Shown here in pieces: positions 59,509-64,000 of a DNA stretch of 64,000 nt. Positions within the stretch are counted from its first letter, which is position 1. Each line of letters opens with the position of its first letter. The notes beneath the pieces are model-generated. The model did not search any database and was not told where the DNA came from. It saw only the letters and a program-made list of their open reading frames with translations. The stretch lies in NCBI GenBank assembly GCA_900545885.1, contig URAF01000012.1, positions 11,942 to 75,941 of the forward strand. Reading direction: 5' to 3'. This DNA is from an uncultured Eubacteriales bacterium (lineage in GTDB: Bacteria; Bacillota; Clostridia; Christensenellales; CAG-917). The position numbers and the translations under genes were made by a program.

Positions 59509-60779
59509 TTTCTTCTGGCCTCCGCCGAGCGTGCGTGTGCCGTAAGCCCTTCGCTTTCGGCAAACATAACTATATCGTTTATTGCGCTGTCGATACCTTC
59601 CGCAGTATAGCAGATGTACGACGATTTTTTGACAAAATCGTCAACGGACAACGGCGATGAAAACCTTGCGCTGCCGCCCGTCGGCAACGTGTGATTGGGA
59701 CCTGCATAATAGTCGCCCGCAGCTTCGGGGGTGTTGTGTCCCATAAATATCGACCCCGCGTTTTTCACCATCGGCAAAAGCGCAAACGGGTTTTCGACGC
59801 AGAGTTCGAGGTGTTCGGGCGCAATTTCGTTGCTGATTTCGACAACCTTTTCGATACTGTCCGCAACTATGATTTTTCCGCAGTTGTCGATTGACGCGCG
59901 GGCTATTTCGCGTCGGGGAAGTTTTTCGAGTTGTATCTCTATCTGCTCTGCCACGTCATTTGCAAGCATTTTGTCGTCTGTTACCAGAACCGCGCTTGCA
60001 AGTTTGTCGTGTTCAGCCTGCGAAAGCATATCCGCGGCAACGGTTTCCGCCTTTGCGGAACTGTCGGCAATGACGAGTATTTCGCTGGGACCCGCCACCA
60101 TATCGATGCCCACAGTGCCGAAAACTTCCTTTTTTGCAAGCGCCACGAAGATGTTGCCGGGACCAGTGATTTTATCCACTCTCGGCACGCTTTCCGTTCC
60201 GTACGCAAGAGCCGCAACCGCTCCCGCTCCGCCGATTTTGAATATTCTGTCAACCCCCGCAAGTTTTGCCGCGGCAAGAATTTCGTCGCGGATTTTGCCT
60301 TGCTTGTCGGGAGGAGTCGTCATTACGATTTCACCGACTCCCGCGACCTTGGCGGGGATTGCGTTCATAAGCACAGTACTAGGATAACTCGCCGTTCCGC
60401 CCGGGACGTAAATTCCGACTTTGGCAATGGGTGTATATTTCTGTCCTAGAATTGTTCCGTCGGGACGTTTCATCTCGAAACCGTCTTTCAACTGCATTGT
60501 ATGGAACTCGCGAATGTTGTTCGCCGCGCGTTCAAGCATTGCTTTGTACTCGTCCGATACGCGCGCCCACGCGCTTTCCATTTCTTCCTTGGAAACTTCG
60601 AGTTCCGCAAGCGCGACTTTGTCGAACTTTTCTGCGTAAAACCTCAGCGCCGCGTCACCCTCTGCACGGACTTTGGCAATAATCTCGCGCACCGCGCCTT
60701 CGTATTCACCGTAGTCCTCTATCCTTCTGCTCAAAAAGTCGGAGGCTTGGAGATTTTTTATATCCAATATCTTAATCAT
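59505..60779 (-). CDS. hisD: Histidinol dehydrogenase
   Basis: The 424-residue zinc enzyme catalyses the last two oxidations to histidine. It has PGGTASYPSTVLMNAIPAKVAG, DMVAGPSEILVIADSSA, LSQAEHDKLASAVLVT, the catalytic segment ISNEIAPEHLELCVENP and GPNHTLPTGGSARFSSPL. Confidence 0.96.
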   Translation of the reverse strand: MIKILDIKNLQASDFLSRRIEDYGEYEGAVREIIAKVRAEGDAALRFYAEKFDKVALAELEVSKEEMESAWARVSDEYKAMLERAANNIREFHTMQLKDGFEMKRPDGTILGQKYTPIAKVGIYVPGGTASYPSTVLMNAIPAKVAGVGEIVMTTPPDKQGKIRDEILAAAKLAGVDRIFKIGGAGAVAALAYGTESVPRVDKITGPGNIFVALAKKEVFGTVGIDMVAGPSEILVIADSSAKAETVAADMLSQAEHDKLASAVLVTDDKMLANDVAEQIEIQLEKLPRREIARASIDNCGKIIVADSIEKVVEISNEIAPEHLELCVENPFALLPMVKNAGSIFMGHNTPEAAGDYYAGPNHTLPTGGSARFSSPLSVDDFVKKSSYICYTAEGIDSAINDIVMFAESEGLTAHARSAEARRK

Positions 60780-61396
60780 AATTTTACCTCACCGAGCCTT
60801 TTCACAATCTCGTTGATTTCCTTTTCCTTGAACTTGTACGCAGCCTTGCCTGCAATCAGCCTTGCGCTGACGGGAAAAATTCTCTCGAAAACCTTCAAAT
60901 GGTTTTCTTTGAGCGTGGTTCCCGTTTCGACTATGTCGACGATTACGTCGGACATACCGAGCAACGGTGCAAGCTCGATTGAGCCGTAAAGTTTGATGAC
61001 CTCGATTTCGCGGTTGGTGTCCATATAGTACTTGCGCGCGATGTTGGGGAACTTAGTCGCCACAACAACGGGACGGCTGTTGTCTTCTGCATAATCCTCT
61101 TTTGCCGCAACGCACATTGTACATTTGCCTATACCAAGGTCGAGAAGTTCGTAAACGTCCGCGCCGCTTTCGAGCAGTATGTCTTTGCCCACAACGCCTA
61201 TATCCGCCGCGCCGTATTCGACGTAAATGGGGACGTCGGACGGTTTGACGAGAAAATATCTTACGCCGCTTTCGGGATTTTCGAAGACGAGTTTTCTGCT
61301 CTCGTCCATAAGTTCGCTTACGGTGTAGCCGCTCCGTTCGAGAAGTTTGTAGGCTTTGTTTCCGAGCCTGCCTTTGGGAAGTGCGATACTTATCAT
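60776..61396 (-). CDS. hisG: ATP phosphoribosyltransferase, short form catalytic subunit
   Basis: The 206-residue short HisG performs the first committed step and needs HisZ for regulation. It has MISIALPKGRLGNKAYKLLE, EYGAADIGVVGKDILLE and VDIVETGTTLKENHLKVFE (the PRPP loop). Overlaps hisD and hisZ by four bases each. Confidence 0.96.
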   Translation of the reverse strand: MISIALPKGRLGNKAYKLLERSGYTVSELMDESRKLVFENPESGVRYFLVKPSDVPIYVEYGAADIGVVGKDILLESGADVYELLDLGIGKCTMCVAAKEDYAEDNSRPVVVATKFPNIARKYYMDTNREIEVIKLYGSIELAPLLGMSDVIVDIVETGTTLKENHLKVFERIFPVSARLIAGKAAYKFKEKEINEIVKRLGEVKL

Positions 61397-62346
61397 ATCA
61401 TTTCCTCCTTTCTGCCCGAACGAGGGTAATAGGTGTTGAGGTCGCCGAGCGACAGCGCAAAGCCCATGGCACCGATATCTTTACCGATTTTTGCAAGCAA
61501 TCCGTCGTACCGTCCGCCAGACAGTATGGCTTTCGGCACGCGTTCGACATACCCCTGAAAAATTATACCGTTGTAGTAGTCGATGTCGTTCAACACGCTG
61601 AAATCCAATCTGACTTTGTCCTTGAACGGAGTGTCTGCAAACGTGTCGTAAATCTCTCCGAGTTCGCCGACTGCCTTTTCGGTTTCGGCGTTGCCGACAA
61701 GGGAGCGCGCAAGTTCGAGTGCGGAAGCAAAATCCGTGTTCCCGCCCGCTAACGCCGCAAGTTTGTTTGCCGACTCGTCGTCTATACCGCCCGCCGCGGA
61801 CTTTATATCGTGAGCGTTTTTGGAACGCAGACATTCGAGAACGGCTTTCTTTTCCGTCGGGTTCTGAACGCCGCACAGTTCGAGCATTCCCGTAATGAAC
61901 CCCATATGCGAAACCGCAAATACGAAGTTTTCGTCAATAGCACTCAGTGACTTCACGGCAAGACGGCATATGTCGACCGAAGTCGCGGTGTCCGAACTTC
62001 CTATGCATTCCAGCCCCATCTGGTTGATTTCCTTGAACTCCTGCCCGCCTCGTTCCGTGCGATAGACGCTTTCGCGATAATACAGTTTTTCGCATTTGCC
62101 GTCGGCAATTCGCGCATTTTTGACAATGCTGAGCGTCACGTCGGGTTTTAATGCCATAAGCTTGCCGCCGAACCCCTGGAAAGTCAAAACGGACTCGCTG
62201 CCGAGAAAATTTTTGTTGTCGATATAAAGCGAATACTCCTCGAACTTGCGCATCTTGTAAAGACTGTAGCCGTTGTCTTCATAGAGTTTTCCGAGTTCGA
62301 GAAAAGTCCGCTCGTCTTTCGGCAAAGTGCAAGTGTCAATCAACAT
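61393..62346 (-). CDS. hisZ: ATP phosphoribosyltransferase regulatory subunit
   Basis: The 317-residue HisRS-like protein has LMALKPDVTLSIVKNARI, LYYRESVYRTERGGQEFKEINQMGLECIG and a C-terminal class II motif LSGGRYDGLLAKIG. It lacks the anticodon-binding domain of true HisRS, as HisZ does. It provides histidine feedback control of the short HisG next to it. Overlaps the TrpR-like gene by 11 bases. Confidence 0.93.
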   Translation of the reverse strand: MLIDTCTLPKDERTFLELGKLYEDNGYSLYKMRKFEEYSLYIDNKNFLGSESVLTFQGFGGKLMALKPDVTLSIVKNARIADGKCEKLYYRESVYRTERGGQEFKEINQMGLECIGSSDTATSVDICRLAVKSLSAIDENFVFAVSHMGFITGMLELCGVQNPTEKKAVLECLRSKNAHDIKSAAGGIDDESANKLAALAGGNTDFASALELARSLVGNAETEKAVGELGEIYDTFADTPFKDKVRLDFSVLNDIDYYNGIIFQGYVERVPKAILSGGRYDGLLAKIGKDIGAMGFALSLGDLNTYYPRSGRKEEMI

Positions 62347-62632
62347 CTTTGTTTTCCTCCGCTTTCTCTTCGTCCATAAGGGATTTGAGCACCTTGCTGT
62401 ATCCGCCGCTGCCGTGCTGAATGCACCTTGATACGCGGCTTAACGTCGCGGACGATATATCCGTTTTTTCGATAATGCGGTTGTAGGTATCTCCACCGAG
62501 CAAAAGTTGCGCGCATTCGACGCGCTGTTCCATCTTCTCTATCTCCGCGTATGTGCAGAGGTCTTCGAAAAATGCGCGGAACTCGTCTTCCGTTCTGAGC
62601 TTGGAGAGTACTTCGAACAATTTCATAGTCAT
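62336..62632 (-). CDS. TrpR-like repressor (YerC/YecD family) heading the his operon
   Basis: The 98-residue protein has a TrpR-type helix-turn-helix (CTYAEIEKMEQRVECAQLLLGGDTYNRIIEKTDISSATLSRVSRCIQHG). Family members are TrpR-related proteins, and a TrpR-family histidine repressor has been proposed in Bacillota. First in the his operon, it is most likely its histidine-responsive repressor. ATG 62632 follows AAGGAG by six bases (MTMKLFEVL). Confidence 0.85.
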   Translation of the reverse strand: MTMKLFEVLSKLRTEDEFRAFFEDLCTYAEIEKMEQRVECAQLLLGGDTYNRIIEKTDISSATLSRVSRCIQHGSGGYSKVLKSLMDEEKAEENKDVD

Positions 62633-62674
62633 AAAAAACTCCTTGGCAAAATCCGTAAGGATATTTACCTGCAT

Positions 62675-62703
62675 ATTATACATTCACGCTTTAAAGTTGT
62701 AAA
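62675..62703 (-). promoter_or_regulatory. Promoter of the his operon
   Basis: On the minus strand TTTACA (62698-62703), 17 bases, TATAAT (62675-62680). The spacer contains CTTTAAAG, a short palindrome that may belong to the TrpR-like operator. Confidence 0.7.
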
Positions 62704-62817
62704 GTGTTTGAATAAAAATTTCTTTAACAATTTAATTCGGTAAAGCAAAAATGAACAAAGTCTAAATTCTGCGCGCGCGACATAATGTAATATGCGAGAT
62801 ATAATGCGAGGTGTAAA

Positions 62818-63792
62818 ATGGCATTTCAGAAAGTTATAATTGTTATGAGCGGGGGCGGAAACACGGGACTTGTAAAACTGTCGGGAAGTTTCGACGGGCT
62901 GAACAAGGTCAAATGCGAATGCAGATGCCCGCTCACGGGAACGGAATCCAAACTGTACATAATCGCAGACGAAGTTACAGAAATCACGGTTGACAGTTCG
63001 GATAAGACGTTTGAAGTGCCGATTGCGGCAAAATCCGATATTGCGTGTCTGTTGTCGACAGGCGGCAGAACGCTTACGGGAAGTTCGGGCGGACGCGCCG
63101 ACAGGCGGCAACTCGAAGGCAGAATAGACTTGTATAAACGCGAAAGAAACAAGCAGCTCAAAGAAAAGAAGGACGCCGAACTCCGAGCCCGCGAAAAGGA
63201 AAGAAAGGAACGCGAAGCCGCAAAAGAGGCGGCGTATGCAGAAGAAAAAGCGGCAAGGCATGACGACGATATATCGGGAAAAGAACAAATCTCACAAGCC
63301 GCAAGCGACCGTTGCAACTCGGAAACAGCGCCTCAAAGGGATATGCGATACGATGTAAACAACGGTTATTCGCGCAGAGCAAACGCATTCGCCGATGCGG
63401 ATACGGCAAGGACCGCCGACAACTCGTATGTCGGAAGCGTGTTGCAGGACGGCATAAGCTACGACGGCACAAACTTCTATCAGGCAGTCAAACCGCAACT
63501 CGATGAAATGTTTGTGCGCTACCCTGCCGAACAAAGGCTGAACTCAATCGTTCCTAACAGCAAATGGGTGCGTATCGACGTCGACGGCGACGATTACTAC
63601 GTGGTCGGGATACTTTACGATTTGTCGCAACCGACGTTTATTTGTTACGGCATACCGGGTGTCAGAAATGTCGCACCGCCCTCGGAAATCGCGGACGTCA
63701 GCGTGTGGCTGCCGCTTGACAACGCGCACCCCGACGGCGCAGGTTTTTGGGTGATATATCAATCCGCGCACAACGGCAAATGCATAAAGTAG
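62818..63792 (+). CDS. Conserved-looking protein of unknown function, three-part architecture
   Basis: The 324-residue protein has no signal or membrane segment. Residues 1-85 form a beta-rich domain (VIIVMSGGGNTGLVKLSG, KLYIIADEVTEITVD). Residues 95-150 are a highly charged K/E/R/A coiled coil (ERKEREAAKEAAYAEEKAARH). A disordered-looking linker runs to about 215. The C-terminal globular domain reads FYQAVKPQLDEMFVRYPAEQRL, then YYVVGILYD, FICYGIPGV and GFWVIYQSAHNGKCI. Similar C-terminal domains recur in uncultured Clostridia as far as I recall; no function is known. GAGGTG precedes the ATG. Divergent from the his operon. Confidence 0.8.
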   Translation: MAFQKVIIVMSGGGNTGLVKLSGSFDGLNKVKCECRCPLTGTESKLYIIADEVTEITVDSSDKTFEVPIAAKSDIACLLSTGGRTLTGSSGGRADRRQLEGRIDLYKRERNKQLKEKKDAELRAREKERKEREAAKEAAYAEEKAARHDDDISGKEQISQAASDRCNSETAPQRDMRYDVNNGYSRRANAFADADTARTADNSYVGSVLQDGISYDGTNFYQAVKPQLDEMFVRYPAEQRLNSIVPNSKWVRIDVDGDDYYVVGILYDLSQPTFICYGIPGVRNVAPPSEIADVSVWLPLDNAHPDGAGFWVIYQSAHNGKCIK

Positions 63793-63955
63793 TTCAATTT
63801 GTAAAAAGGCACGATACCCATAACCGCATTCTGAAATACGGCACTAGGTAACGGCGAACAAAAAAACCGCAATAAACACGACATCTGATTGGAATCGGTC
63901 AAAAGACTGGGGCGTAGTATAAAACAATGATATAAAAAATTGTAAAAGACAAACT

Positions 63956-63980
63956 AAAAAAGCCGCTCAGCGGCTTTTTT
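63956..63980. terminator. Bidirectional intrinsic terminator
   Basis: AAAAAAGCCGC-TCA-GCGGCTTTTTT. It lies 164 bases after the 63792 stop. The stretch 63793-63955 shows no gene. Confidence 0.8.
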
Positions 63981-64000
63981 CTATTTCGTGGGAAAGTCTC

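Noticed and set aside
1..64000. tRNA, rRNA or CRISPR array
   Set aside because: No cloverleaf with T-loop and acceptor pairing, no rRNA signature and no regularly spaced direct repeats were seen in the gaps between genes.

Overview
The window looks like a chromosomal segment of an anaerobic, probably gut-dwelling, low-to-mid GC member of the Clostridia (Bacillota). The basis is strong GGAGG ribosome binding sites, zinc-type S14 (rpsN) and a four-cysteine S4, a long clostridial-type L17, HisZ-dependent histidine synthesis with a TrpR-like regulator, many lipobox lipoproteins, and a tet(W) mobile element of the kind circulating in gut anaerobes. Genus or family cannot be fixed from sequence reading alone. 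No rRNA, tRNA or CRISPR array was seen.

Layout. 1-8.7 kb: an arabinan/oligosaccharide operon on the minus strand (two GH43 lipoproteins, solute-binding protein, two permeases, an ABC ATPase with an unusual coiled-coil insertion, an Ig-like lipoprotein cut by the window edge), divergent from an AraC-type regulator. 8.8-16 kb: a small lipoprotein, a D-aminoacylase-like amidohydrolase with a GPH sugar symporter, a MerR-controlled cupin/MerR/flavoprotein operon with a textbook 19-bp-spacer promoter, and a MATE exporter. 16-25 kb: lipid kinase, XRE regulators, iron alcohol dehydrogenase, GAPDH, M29 aminopeptidase, class II aldolase, a small membrane exporter and a TtcA-like tRNA thiolase.

26.1-37.3 kb: an 11.16-kb integrative mobilizable element. 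It carries tet(W) with its attenuator, a passenger methyltransferase, a sigma-like factor, MobC and relaxase, RepA, a DnaC-like ATPase, TnpW and a large serine recombinase. Its ends can be placed to the base. Removing the DNA between two TC (GA on the minus strand) dinucleotides at 26114 and 37272 fuses the two flanking fragments in frame into one 460-residue leucine-rich-repeat lipoprotein. The element therefore split a host gene, and GA cores are what the TnpX/TndX recombinase family uses.

38-53.7 kb: the complete S10-spc-alpha ribosomal superoperon on the minus strand, rpsJ to rplQ, including secY, adk, map, infA and rpoA. 53.9-64 kb: a lipoprotein, a REP-like palindrome cluster, a complete his operon (TrpR-like regulator, hisZ, G, D, C, B, H, A, F, IE) without a histidinol-phosphatase, and a divergent conserved-looking protein of unknown function.

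Themes across the window. Small XRE regulators sit divergently from lipoprotein genes with palindromes between them (20.5-21.2 kb and 37.3-38 kb). Several regulators appear to be translated from leaderless or near-leaderless transcripts, while structural genes have strong Shine-Dalgarno sites.
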